Source: Actinomadura kijaniata NBRC 14229 (GTDB lineage: Bacteria; Actinomycetota; Actinomycetes; Streptosporangiales; Streptosporangiaceae). Taken from it: a stretch of 64,000 bases of DNA. Positions within the stretch are counted from its first letter, which is position 1. Every line of letters begins with the position of its first letter. The stretch lies in the NCBI RefSeq assembly GCF_001552175.1, contig NZ_BCQR01000012.1, positions 1 through 64,000 on the forward strand, given 5' to 3'. The translations under genes were made by a program, and so were the position numbers. Below, in pieces: positions 18,061-25,955 of the stretch. The notes below the pieces were generated by a model. It did no database searches, was not told the DNA's origin, and was given only the letters and a program-made list of their open reading frames with translations.

Positions 18061-18173
18061 AACCGCGTCCTACCCCTCGCGCGGTCCAAGAAAAAGGATC
18101 AAACACGTCAGGTGGAGCAAATCGAACGTTTGGGCGACGCTAGGGACGGCGTCCGCGGGGTAGGGACGGCTAC

Positions 18174-18995
18174 ATGCGCAGCATTTGGAACGGCGCGATC
18201 TCGTTCGGCCTGGTGACCATCCCGATCAAGGTGTACGCGGCGACCGAGCAGCGGGACGTCACGTTCCACCAGGTGCACCGCGCCGACGGCGGACGCATCC
18301 GGTACCGGCGGGTCTGCTCGGTGGACGGCGAGGAGGTGCCCTACGGCGAGGTCGCCAAGGGGTACGAGCTGCCGGGCGGCGAGATGGTCGTGCTCACCGA
18401 CGAGGACTTCGCCGACCTGCCGCTGCCGACCGGCCACCGGATCGAGGTGCTCCAGTTCGTGGAGCCCGAGGAGGTGGACCCGATCTACTTCGCCCGCTCC
18501 TACTACCTGGAGCCCGACGAGAGCGGCGACAAGCCGTACGTGCTGCTGCGCGACGCGGTGGAGCGGTCGGGCCTGGTCGGCGTGGCGAAGGTGGCGCTGC
18601 GGCAGCGCGAGTCCCTGGCGACCCTGCGGGTGCGCGACGGGGTCTTCGTGCTGGAGACGATGCTGTGGCCGGACGAGGTCCGCACGCCGGAGTTCCCGTT
18701 CCTGGAGGAGGAGATCGAGTTCCGCAAGCAGGAGCTGGCGATGGCGGGCTCGCTGGTCGACTCGATGCGCGGGGCGTTCGACCCCGCCGAGCACCACGAC
18801 GCCTACCGGGAGGCGCTCCAGGCGGTGATCGACGCGAAGGCGGACGGCCACGACGTGGTCCCGCCGCCCGACGACGGGACCCGGCCCGCCGAGGACCTGC
18901 TCGACGCGCTGCGGGCCAGCGTGGAGGCGGCCAAGAAGCGGCGCGGCGAGACCCCTGACAAGCCCGCCCAGAAGCGCCGCCGACGCTCCGCCTGA
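18174..18995 (+). CDS. ku: Ku DNA-end-binding protein
   Basis: A 273-residue bacterial Ku. It opens MRSIWNGAISFGLVTIPIKV, the almost invariant family start, and carries the beta-barrel region with RIRYRRVCSVDGEEVPY. The C-terminal tail ends in a Lys/Arg-rich segment (KKRRGET... KRRRRSA), typical of actinobacterial Ku and used for DNA threading. It forms homodimers that bind DNA ends and recruit LigD. It is divergent from the ligase/polymerase pair, giving a compact end-joining module. Confidence 0.95.
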   Translation: MRSIWNGAISFGLVTIPIKVYAATEQRDVTFHQVHRADGGRIRYRRVCSVDGEEVPYGEVAKGYELPGGEMVVLTDEDFADLPLPTGHRIEVLQFVEPEEVDPIYFARSYYLEPDESGDKPYVLLRDAVERSGLVGVAKVALRQRESLATLRVRDGVFVLETMLWPDEVRTPEFPFLEEEIEFRKQELAMAGSLVDSMRGAFDPAEHHDAYREALQAVIDAKADGHDVVPPPDDGTRPAEDLLDALRASVEAAKKRRGETPDKPAQKRRRRSA

Positions 18996-19114
18996 GGAAC
19001 GCCGACGGATCGCTCGGCGTGCGCCGCGTCACGCGACGAATGTGACAAAATCCCATGACCCGGGCGAAGGCGCTCCGATATAAAGACACGGCTGTCTATC
19101 AACGGAGCCCCCTC

Positions 19115-19408
19115 ATGCTCAAGCGTGCCGTCCTCGGAACCGCCGCCCTCCTGCTCGCCGCCTCCGGCCTCGCCGCGTGCGGCCGTGCCGCCGCCGACGC
19201 CAAGCAGGGCGAATGCCTCGACGGGGGCGGCATGATGGCCGACCTCAACAAGATCAAGATCGTGGACTGCGCCTCGCCGGACGCCAAGTACCAGGTCTCG
19301 GCGGTCCTTCCGCCGAACCAGAAGGACAAGTGCCCGAAGGACGGCATGTTCACCTTCTCCTGGCAGGTGAACGACTCCACCATGTGCGTCAAGAGCGTCA
19401 AGCGCTGA
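19115..19408 (+). CDS. Small putative lipoprotein, LppU-like
   Basis: A 97-residue exported protein with a signal peptide ending in the lipobox LAAC. The mature part has four Cys residues (GECLDGG, IVDCAS, DKCPKDG, TMCVKS) that could form two disulfides. Size and Cys pattern recall actinobacterial LppU/septum-region lipoproteins, but this is only a resemblance. ATG at 19115 follows GGAG at seven bases, and a TATAAA sequence near 19078 could be its -10 element. Confidence 0.7.
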   Translation: MLKRAVLGTAALLLAASGLAACGRAAADAKQGECLDGGGMMADLNKIKIVDCASPDAKYQVSAVLPPNQKDKCPKDGMFTFSWQVNDSTMCVKSVKR

Positions 19409-19429
19409 CCCGGCGCCGCCCGGCGCGCG

Positions 19430-19987
19430 TCACGGCAGGACGACGCGCAGCACCGCCTCGAACCCCTCGGGCGTGGGCGGCTCGTCGGTGAGCAGCGCCT
19501 GCATGAGCAGCCCGTCGACCGCACCGGCCAGCAGCCGCAGCCGCACCGGGTCGTCGGTGTAGCGGCGGCCGAGCTCGGTCACGGCCGCCAGCCAGTCGCT
19601 CGTCGGGCCGCGCAGCTCCGGGCGGCGCGCGGCCAGCAGGTACAGCTCGTACTCGGCGAGCAGATGGTCGGGGTCGGCGACGACCGCGCACATCAGCTCG
19701 GCCAGGTCCCGCAGCCCCGCCGCCGAGCCGTCCGCCCGCGCCGCCAGCGCCCGCATCCGGGCGGCGTCCTGCTCCATGCAGCGGGTGAGCGCGGCGGTGA
19801 GCAGGTCGTCGATGCTCCGGAAGTGGTAGGCGGCGGCGGTCGGCGGCTGGCCCGCCTCGCGGGCCACCGCCCGGTGGCTGACCCCGGCCACCCCGTCGCG
19901 CGCGACGACCCGGACGGTCGCCTCGATCAGTTCCCGTCTGCTGCGTTCGCCCCTGACACGGCGGCCGTCCCCGGTCGGGTCGCTCAC
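19430..19987 (-). CDS. TetR-family transcriptional regulator
   Basis: A 185-residue TetR regulator. The HTH is in the first 60 residues (VSHRAVAREAGQPPTAAAYHF is the recognition region, with Gln-Pro-Pro before the recognition helix). GTG at 19987 follows AGGAG at six bases. It lies 50 bases downstream of the MFS gene on the same strand and is probably cotranscribed with it. Together with the repeated AACGN2CGT boxes upstream of the MFS gene this suggests ligand-dependent autorepression of an efflux unit. Confidence 0.9.
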   Translation of the reverse strand: MSDPTGDGRRVRGERSRRELIEATVRVVARDGVAGVSHRAVAREAGQPPTAAAYHFRSIDDLLTAALTRCMEQDAARMRALAARADGSAAGLRDLAELMCAVVADPDHLLAEYELYLLAARRPELRGPTSDWLAAVTELGRRYTDDPVRLRLLAGAVDGLLMQALLTDEPPTPEGFEAVLRVVLP

Positions 19988-20037
19988 CCCTGGCTCCTCG
20001 GCGTGTTCCGGTCCGTTCCAGGGGACCCTATCGCTGG

Positions 20038-21276
20038 TCAGACGGGGCAGCCGGTGGCCCGCGGCGCGGACTCCGGGCCGGGCTCGCCGGCGGGACGGCG
20101 GGTCAGCGTCCGCCGGGCCGCCAGGGCGAGCAGCAGGGCGGCGGCCCCCGCCCCGACGGCCACGGCGAAGCCGCTCCCGGGGCCGTACCGGTCCACCACG
20201 GCGCCCGACCCGGCCGCGCCCAGCGCCACCCCCGCGCTCAGCCCGGTGACGGCCCAGGTCATGCCCTCGGTGAGCGCGGCGGGCGGAACGCTCCGTTCGA
20301 TCAGGCCCATCACCGTGATCATCGTCGGGGCGAAGAAGAGACCGGCGCAGAACACCGCGGCGGCGAGCGTCGCCACGTCGCCCGCCAGCAGCGGCGGCAG
20401 CGTGGTCAGCGCCGTTCCGGCGGTGCCGAGCACCAGCAGCCGGGACGGCGGTGTCGCGAGCCGCAGCGCGCCGAACCCCAGTCCGGCCAGCGCGGAGCCG
20501 AGGGCGTAGGCGGCCAGCACGGCGCCCGCGCCCGCCGCGGAGCCCTGCCTCTCGGCGAAGGCGACGCTCACCACGTCCACGGTCCCGACGATGACGCCCC
20601 CGGCGACCAGGACCAGGGCGAGGACGCGCACCGCCCCGACGCGGATGGCCGACCCGCCCGCGCCCGGCCCCCGCCCGGCGGGGACGACCGGCGGCTCGGT
20701 GCGCCGCTGCGGCACGAACGCCGCCACGCCCAGCGCCAGCAGCGCCGCGGCGGCCAGCGGACCGGCCTCCGGGAACAGCGCCGTGCACAGCGCGACCGAC
20801 AGGGCGGGACCGACGACGAAGGTGAGCTCGTCCAGCACCGACTCCAGCGAGAAGGCGGTGTGCAGCCGGGGCGTCCCCCGGTACAGGTGCGTCCAGCGCG
20901 CCCGGGCCATGGCGGCCATGTTGGGCAGCGTCCCGGCCAGCGCGGCGCAGGCGAACAGCGTCCAGGCGGGCGCCCCGTGGCGGGCGCACAGCAGCAGCGC
21001 GGCCGTCGCCGCCACGCTCACCGCGGCGGCGGGCGGCAGCACCCGGCGCTGCCCCGCCCGGTCCACCAGCCGCGAGACCAGCGGGCCGAACACGGCGGTG
21101 GCGAGCGTGAACGTCGCCGAGACCGCCCCGGCGAGCCCGTACGCGCCGCGCGTCTGCGCCAGCATCGTGATGATCCCGATCCCGGTCATGGCGATCGGCA
21201 GCCGCGCCACCAGGCCCGCGGCGGTGAAGGCCGCCGCGCCCGGCGCGCGGAACAGGTCTCGGTACGGGTTGGCCAT
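20038..21276 (-). CDS. MFS transporter
   Basis: A 412-residue major facilitator with about twelve hydrophobic segments and a short cytoplasmic loop in the middle (residues about 200-215). It belongs to the class of bacterial MFS proteins that export small hydrophobic compounds, judged by pattern and the TetR companion; the substrate is unknown. ATG at 21276. An extra regulator gene (TetR, 21365-21979) lies directly upstream on the same strand. Confidence 0.88.
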   Translation of the reverse strand: MANPYRDLFRAPGAAAFTAAGLVARLPIAMTGIGIITMLAQTRGAYGLAGAVSATFTLATAVFGPLVSRLVDRAGQRRVLPPAAAVSVAATAALLLCARHGAPAWTLFACAALAGTLPNMAAMARARWTHLYRGTPRLHTAFSLESVLDELTFVVGPALSVALCTALFPEAGPLAAAALLALGVAAFVPQRRTEPPVVPAGRGPGAGGSAIRVGAVRVLALVLVAGGVIVGTVDVVSVAFAERQGSAAGAGAVLAAYALGSALAGLGFGALRLATPPSRLLVLGTAGTALTTLPPLLAGDVATLAAAVFCAGLFFAPTMITVMGLIERSVPPAALTEGMTWAVTGLSAGVALGAAGSGAVVDRYGPGSGFAVAVGAGAAALLLALAARRTLTRRPAGEPGPESAPRATGCPV

Positions 21277-21309
21277 GGCCGACCTCCAGTCGTCCGCTCC
21301 GGAAAGAAC

Positions 21310-21341
21310 TTGAACGACCGTAACATATTGAACGAGCGTTA
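21310..21341. promoter_or_regulatory. Duplicated TetR-type operator upstream of the MFS gene
   Basis: Two copies of TTGAACGAsCGTwA start at 21310 and 21328. The second contains the palindrome AACGAGCGTT; the first is AACGACCGTA, one base off. The 18-base spacing puts both on similar faces of the helix. They lie 34-66 bases before the MFS start and are good candidates for binding by the cotranscribed TetR protein. Confidence 0.6.
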
Positions 21342-21364
21342 GAATTTCTCCCGTGCCGGGCCGG

Positions 21365-21979
21365 TCACCGCAGGCGGGTGGCGAGATGGCGCAGTCCGGC
21401 CCGGACGCGCCGTTCGCCGAGGTCCGGGAGCAGGGCGGCGACGTGCTCGGCCGCCAGCGCGGCGAGGAGGGCGTGCGCGGCGTGCTCGGGGTCGGGCGGC
21501 CCGTCCAGCAGGAGCGTCACGTGCCGGTGCCAGAACCGGTAGGCCCCGATCCGGTACCGGGCCCCGGGGGACGCGGTCTCCGACATCCGCACCAGGTCCA
21601 GGTGTTCCAGCAGGTAGTCGAGGTAGGCGTCGACGAACGCGGCGAGCCGGTCGGCGGCCGGGGCGCCGGGGCCGAGAGGCGGCGGGCCGGACAGGATCGC
21701 CTCCTGGAGCACCCGTTCCCGCGCGTCGAGCAGCGCCGACGCCAGCCCCGCCTTGTCGCCGAACCGGCGGAACAGGGTGCCCTTGCCCACCCCGGCGGCG
21801 GCCGCGACCTGGTCCATGGAGACCGCCGCCACGCCGTGCTCGGCGAAGAGCCGGGCGGCGGCCTCCAGGACGGCGGCCCGGTTGCGGGCGGCGTCGGCGC
21901 GCTCCCGGGGCGGCGGGGTGCGGAGCAGCTCCAGGGGTGTTGCAGAAGCGGACTGCGGTCCGTTACTGTTCTCGGGCAT
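21365..21979 (-). CDS. TetR-family regulator paired with rhodanese
   Basis: A 204-residue TetR regulator with a clear HTH (AAARLFAEHGVAAVSMDQVA, then GVGKGTLFRRFGDK). The ATG at 21979 is almost inside a perfect palindrome in the 37-base gap to the divergent rhodanese gene, and a second near-copy lies in its own first codons. The gene probably represses both itself and the rhodanese gene. Confidence 0.9.
   Translation of the reverse strand: MPENSNGPQSASATPLELLRTPPPRERADAARNRAAVLEAAARLFAEHGVAAVSMDQVAAAAGVGKGTLFRRFGDKAGLASALLDARERVLQEAILSGPPPLGPGAPAADRLAAFVDAYLDYLLEHLDLVRMSETASPGARYRIGAYRFWHRHVTLLLDGPPDPEHAAHALLAALAAEHVAALLPDLGERRVRAGLRHLATRLR
21949..21962. promoter_or_regulatory. Second TetR operator copy inside the regulator gene
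   Basis: CGGACTGCGGTCCG, one mismatched pair away from a perfect palindrome and matching the intergenic site at 11 of 14 positions. Its centre is 34 bases from that of the intergenic copy, about three helical turns. Confidence 0.55.
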
Positions 21980-21982
21980 AAG

Positions 21983-21996
21983 CGGACTATAGTCCG
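21983..21996. promoter_or_regulatory. Palindromic operator between TetR and rhodanese genes
   Basis: CGGACTATAGTCCG, a perfect 14-base palindrome in the 37-base divergent region. Binding here would block both promoters. Confidence 0.7.
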
Positions 21997-22016
21997 AATC
22001 TTGTGGAGGGAGTGAC

Positions 22017-22343
22017 ATGACCACGCTCATCACCCGCGACGAGCTCAAGGCGGCGATCGACGAGGGGGCCGTCACCGTCGTCGACGCGCTGGGCGGCGAG
22101 TACCACGCCAAGCAGCACCTGCCCGGGGCCGTCGCCCTGGCCCCGGGCGAGGTCGACGCGCGGGCGGCGGAGGTGCTGCCGGACCGCGACGCCGCGATCG
22201 TCACCTACTGCTCCAACCCGGCCTGCCCCAACAGCGGCCAGGTCGCCGACCGCCTCACCGCCCTCGGCTACGGCAACGTCCGCAAGTACCGGGAGGGCAT
22301 CGAGGACTGGGTGGCCGCGGGCCTGCCCACCGAGTCCGCCTAG
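22017..22343 (+). CDS. Single-domain rhodanese-like sulfurtransferase
   Basis: A 108-residue rhodanese domain. The active-site loop is IVTYCSNPACPNS, with Cys65 as the persulfide-forming residue and a second Cys five residues later. The usual VVDALGG...HLPGAV start motif is present. These proteins carry sulfane sulfur or detoxify thiol stress. A divergent TetR regulator with shared operator suggests induction by a sulfur species or electrophile (inference). A strong hairpin ends the unit. Confidence 0.9.
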   Translation: MTTLITRDELKAAIDEGAVTVVDALGGEYHAKQHLPGAVALAPGEVDARAAEVLPDRDAAIVTYCSNPACPNSGQVADRLTALGYGNVRKYREGIEDWVAAGLPTESA

Positions 22344-22353
22344 CGCGGACGCC

Positions 22354-22390
22354 GGGCGGGGAGGCGGCGCCGGGGGCCGCCTCCCCGCCC
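22354..22390 (+). terminator. Terminator after the rhodanese gene
   Basis: Perfect 15-base stem GGGCGGGGAGGCGGC / GCCGCCTCCCCGCCC with a 7-base loop, beginning 10 bases after the stop. Confidence 0.75.
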
Positions 22391-22483
22391 TCGTTCCCGC
22401 ATGCCGCGGGGTGCGGAAAACCTCAGCCGGAACGACGGTCGGCCGCATGGTCCGGGTCCCCGGCCCGCCCCTAGCGTTCCAGC

Positions 22484-23680
22484 ATGATCAGAAAACAGCG
22501 GAAACGGAACGTCGCACTGGTGTCGGGCGCGCTGGCGGCCGCCACGGCCGTGGTGCCGTGGGCCGTCCTGAACACCGGCGACCGGGCGGCGGACGGCCGG
22601 CGCGTGGCGGCGACCGCCCCGCAGGCCGCCCCGCAGGACACCGCGCGGACCGGCGCGCGGACCAGGGCGGAGATCAAGGCGGCGCTGGAGGGCATGGTCC
22701 GGGACCAGGCCGCGACCGCGGCGATGATCAGAGTCGGCGGCGGCGGGCGGAGCGGCTGGACGGCGGGCGCGGGCGTCGCCGACCTGGCCTCCCGGCGCCC
22801 GGCCGACCCCGCCGGGTACTTCCGGATCGGCAGCGTGACCAAGACGTTCGTGGCGACCGTGCTCCTGCAACTGCGCGACGAGGGCAGGTTGAAGCTGGAC
22901 GACCCCGTCGAACGCCACCTGCCCGGCGTCGTCCCCGACGGCGCGCACGTCACGGTCCGGCAGATCCTCGACCACACCAGCGGCCTCCGGGACTACATGA
23001 GCGAACCCGGATACTCCACCAACCGCTGGCGCGGCGAGGAACGGTTCCGTTCCTACTCGCCGGAGCATCTGCTGAAGGTGGCGTTCGCCAAGCCGCCGTA
23101 CTTCAAGCCGGGCACGAGCTGGCGCTACTCCAACACCAACTACGTGGTCGCGGGCCTGCTGGTGGAGAAGCTGACCGGCCGGTCCTACGGCAAGGAGATC
23201 GAGCGCAGGATCCTGCGCCCGCTGCGGATGACGCAGACGGTCGTCCCCGGGAACCGGCCCGGCCTGCCCCGGCCGCACGCGCGCGGCTACGAGCCGCTGC
23301 CGACGGGCGAGATCGTGGACGCGACCCGGATGAACCCCTCGCTGGACTGGGCGGCGGGGGAGATGATCTCCACGACGCGCGACCTCGACCGGTTCCTCGA
23401 AGGGCTGCTCACGCGCCGGCTCACCAGCGGGGACTCGCTGACCGCCATGCGGGCGGCGCGCCAGACCGACGCGGGCTTCGCCTACGGGCTGGGACTGCAG
23501 AAGTACACGCTGCCCTGCGGGCGGGCGATCTGGGGGCACAGCGGCGAGCTGATCGGCTACCTGACGTTCGCGTTCCGCTCCGACGACGGCCGGCGGATGA
23601 CCCTGTCGGTCAACCCCCACACCCGGAACCCCAGCCAGAACGAGGTGTACGGGATCGCCACGAAGGTCTTCTGCCCCTGA
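22484..23680 (+). CDS. Exported serine hydrolase, class C beta-lactamase / DD-peptidase fold
   Basis: A 398-residue protein with a basic N-terminus and a hydrophobic signal or anchor segment (residues about 9-27). The serine beta-lactamase/penicillin-binding fold shows S-x2-K as GSVTKTF, the Y-x-N motif as YSNTNY, and WGHSGELIG in place of K-T-G near the C-terminus. Likely roles are D-Ala-D-Ala carboxypeptidase or esterase at the cell surface. No partner gene is obvious. ATG at 22484. Confidence 0.88.
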   Translation: MIRKQRKRNVALVSGALAAATAVVPWAVLNTGDRAADGRRVAATAPQAAPQDTARTGARTRAEIKAALEGMVRDQAATAAMIRVGGGGRSGWTAGAGVADLASRRPADPAGYFRIGSVTKTFVATVLLQLRDEGRLKLDDPVERHLPGVVPDGAHVTVRQILDHTSGLRDYMSEPGYSTNRWRGEERFRSYSPEHLLKVAFAKPPYFKPGTSWRYSNTNYVVAGLLVEKLTGRSYGKEIERRILRPLRMTQTVVPGNRPGLPRPHARGYEPLPTGEIVDATRMNPSLDWAAGEMISTTRDLDRFLEGLLTRRLTSGDSLTAMRAARQTDAGFAYGLGLQKYTLPCGRAIWGHSGELIGYLTFAFRSDDGRRMTLSVNPHTRNPSQNEVYGIATKVFCP

Positions 23681-23842
23681 CGACGGCGCCTGTGACGACG
23701 GCACCTGGTGCCATGGTGCTACCGCCGAACCCCCTCCGTGGGCGGCCGACGGGGCGGAAATGGCCTTCCGGCACCTGTCCTCGCCGACACCGCGACACCA
23801 TCATGTTCGGGACCGTCCGAGCGTCCGCTCCGCGGAGGAGAC

Positions 23843-24331
23843 ATGGCTTCGTCGTCGCCCGAGCCCGTTCCGTTCACCAAGGCCGGTTACGTGGTCCTCT
23901 TCGCCGAGGACCCGGACGCCGTCCAGAGCCTGTTGCGGGCCGACAACACCGTGGTGGTCATGTCACGCGCCGGAGGCCCGCCCGGCCGGAGGCCCGGCGG
24001 CCCGGAGCGGGCCCCGGTCACGGTGGGGCGCCTGGAGATCCGGCCGGGGGAGCGGCGGGTGCTGTGCGGCGGCCGTCCGCTGGCGCTCAGCCGCCAGGAG
24101 ATCGACCTGCTCGGCCGGCTGGCGCGTCCGGCCGGACGCGCCAGCCCGTTCCGGGAGATCATCCGGGCGGTGTGGGGGACGCCGGGCGGCGTCGGGGCCA
24201 CGGTGGTGCACAGCGCGGTCCTGCGGCTGCGCCGCAAGCTGCGGGCGGCGGACGCGCGGGTGGACATCGAGTGGATCCGCGGCTACGGGCTGCGCCTGGT
24301 GGCCGAGGACCCCACCGGCCCGAGCAGATGA
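23843..24331 (+). CDS. OmpR/PhoB-type winged-helix protein without receiver domain
   Basis: A 162-residue protein. Residues about 62-155 form an OmpR/PhoB winged helix (VGRLEIRPGERRVLCGGRPL, LSRQEIDLL, the recognition helix VVHSAVLRLRRKL and IRGYGLRL at the wing). The N-terminal 60 residues are too short for a receiver and lack its Asp/Lys pattern; VVLFAEDPDAVQSLL may be a vestige. ATG at 23843 follows GGAGGAG. The histidine kinase gene converges on it, so they may be functionally linked, but phosphotransfer to this protein is not expected. Confidence 0.8.
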   Translation: MASSSPEPVPFTKAGYVVLFAEDPDAVQSLLRADNTVVVMSRAGGPPGRRPGGPERAPVTVGRLEIRPGERRVLCGGRPLALSRQEIDLLGRLARPAGRASPFREIIRAVWGTPGGVGATVVHSAVLRLRRKLRAADARVDIEWIRGYGLRLVAEDPTGPSR

Positions 24332-24377
24332 CGGGCCCGCCGCCCTCCTCCACGGCCTGGTGGACGCCCCCGGACGG

Positions 24378-25790
24378 TCACGACGCGCGGTGCGCGGCCG
24401 ACCCGCTCCGGGACGGCCCGGGAGGGGGGTCCGCCGGGAGGCGGACGACGAAGCGGGCGCCGCCCGGCGCGCCGTCGGCGAGGGTGAGGGAACCGCCGTA
24501 GGTCTGGGCGATCTCGCGGGCGATGGACAGGCCGAGTCCGGTGCCGCCGGGATCGCGGGAACGGGAGTCCGGGCCGCGGGCGTAGCGCTCGAAGATCTTG
24601 TCCCGCAGATCCTCGGGCACCCCGGCGCCGTCGTCGGCGACCTCCAGGACGGCGGTGCCGCCGTCGGTCCGGACGGTGACCTCCACCGCGGTCTCGGCGT
24701 GCCGCAGGGCGTTGTTGACCAGGTTGCCCAGCAGGCGCGCCAGCCGGATCCGGTTGACGCGCACCGTCGCCCCGGGCTCCAGGCGGCAGGTGATCGGGAC
24801 GCGACCGTGCCGGTCCGACAGCTCCCGCCGGACCAGGTCGGCCAGGTCCAGGCACTCGACCGGGGCGGGCGCGCCGGAGGCCAGCCGGGACAGCTCCAGC
24901 AGGTCGGCGACGATCTCGTTCAGCCGTTCGGCCTGGCGCAGCGCCGCCTCCACACCGGACCGGGCCTCGCCGTCGGGAAGGTCCTGGAGCGCCAGGTCGA
25001 GTTCGGCGATGACCGCGGCGATCGGCTGGCGCAGGTCGTGGGAGGCGTCGGAGATGAACCGGCGCTGCCGGTCGTTGGCCTCGTCCAGCCGCTCCAGCGT
25101 GGCGTTCACGGTCTCGGCCAGCCGCTGGATCTCGCCGCCGCCGCTGTAGAACACCGGGACGCGGCGGCCCGGATGGTCGGTGCTGAACCGCGCCATGTCC
25201 GAGCGGATGGCCTCCACCGGCCTCAGCGCCGTCCCGATGAGCCACCACACCCAGCGGCCGATCAGCGCGAGCGCCAGCACGTACAGGAGGACCATCGAGG
25301 CGAACACCGGCCAGTGGGATCTCAGGCCGGGCACCCGGGCGGCGGCGTACACCATCACGTCGGGGCCGTAGGAGGACTCGATGAGGTGCACGCCCCGGAC
25401 GGTCACGCACGAGCCGAGGTCCGGCGGGCACCGGGTGTAGTCGTTCAGGATCAGGTCGGCGGGGCGCGCGACCAGCGGCGGCCTGCCCCGGGCGTCCCGG
25501 CTCGCGGCCAGCACCCGGCCCGAGGCGTCCACGATCTGGACCCACCGCACCCGGGGCCGGCGCACCGGGATCGGGTCGGGCAGTCGCCCGGCGTCCGCCT
25601 CGGCGGCCACCCGGCTGGCGGTCTCGGCGGTCTCCCGGTAGACCTGCTGGCGCACCAGCTGGGTGATCAGGATGGTGACCAGGGTCAGCGCCACGCCCAG
25701 CACCACCGCGGCGACCAGCAGCGTGAGCACGGTGGCCCGGCCGCGCACCGAGATCCACAGCCGGGCGTGCCAGCGCCGCAGGCGGCCCAT
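24378..25790 (-). CDS. Sensor histidine kinase
   Basis: A 470-residue kinase. Two transmembrane helices (about 18-45 and 160-185) flank an extracellular domain of about 115 residues that contains a Cys pair (CPPDLGSC). A HAMP linker follows, then the dimerisation helix with His251 in SDASHDLRQPIA, N box NLVNNALRH, and G boxes DDGAGVP and GTGLGLSIA. The H-D-L-R-Q-P box is a normal variant. No full response regulator is adjacent; the only candidate partner is the receiver-less winged-helix protein opposite. ATG at 25790. Confidence 0.92.
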   Translation of the reverse strand: MGRLRRWHARLWISVRGRATVLTLLVAAVVLGVALTLVTILITQLVRQQVYRETAETASRVAAEADAGRLPDPIPVRRPRVRWVQIVDASGRVLAASRDARGRPPLVARPADLILNDYTRCPPDLGSCVTVRGVHLIESSYGPDVMVYAAARVPGLRSHWPVFASMVLLYVLALALIGRWVWWLIGTALRPVEAIRSDMARFSTDHPGRRVPVFYSGGGEIQRLAETVNATLERLDEANDRQRRFISDASHDLRQPIAAVIAELDLALQDLPDGEARSGVEAALRQAERLNEIVADLLELSRLASGAPAPVECLDLADLVRRELSDRHGRVPITCRLEPGATVRVNRIRLARLLGNLVNNALRHAETAVEVTVRTDGGTAVLEVADDGAGVPEDLRDKIFERYARGPDSRSRDPGGTGLGLSIAREIAQTYGGSLTLADGAPGGARFVVRLPADPPPGPSRSGSAAHRAS

Positions 25791-25899
25791 GGTCCCCCTT
25801 CCCCCTGCGTGCCTGCCTGCCCGCTCCCTCGCCTGGCGATTGTCAAGGGGCGATCCGCCACCGGCAAAATCACCGCGACCCCGCGCCCGCGCGTCGGTG

Positions 25900-25937
25900 C
25901 GCGGGGCCGGGCGGGACGCGTCCCGCCCGGCCCCGCG
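25900..25937 (-). terminator. Terminator after pectate lyase
   Basis: Perfect 38-base palindrome (19-base arms) centred on GGGACGCGTCCC, 18 bases past the lyase stop. The same core recurs in the palindrome at 28643-28688. Confidence 0.75.
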
Positions 25938-25955
25938 TTCCGGCCGGATCCGGGA

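Noticed and set aside
18061..18173. LexA box between ligD and ku
   Set aside because: CGAACGTTTG looks similar, but the required four-base spacer between CGAAC and GTTCG is missing.
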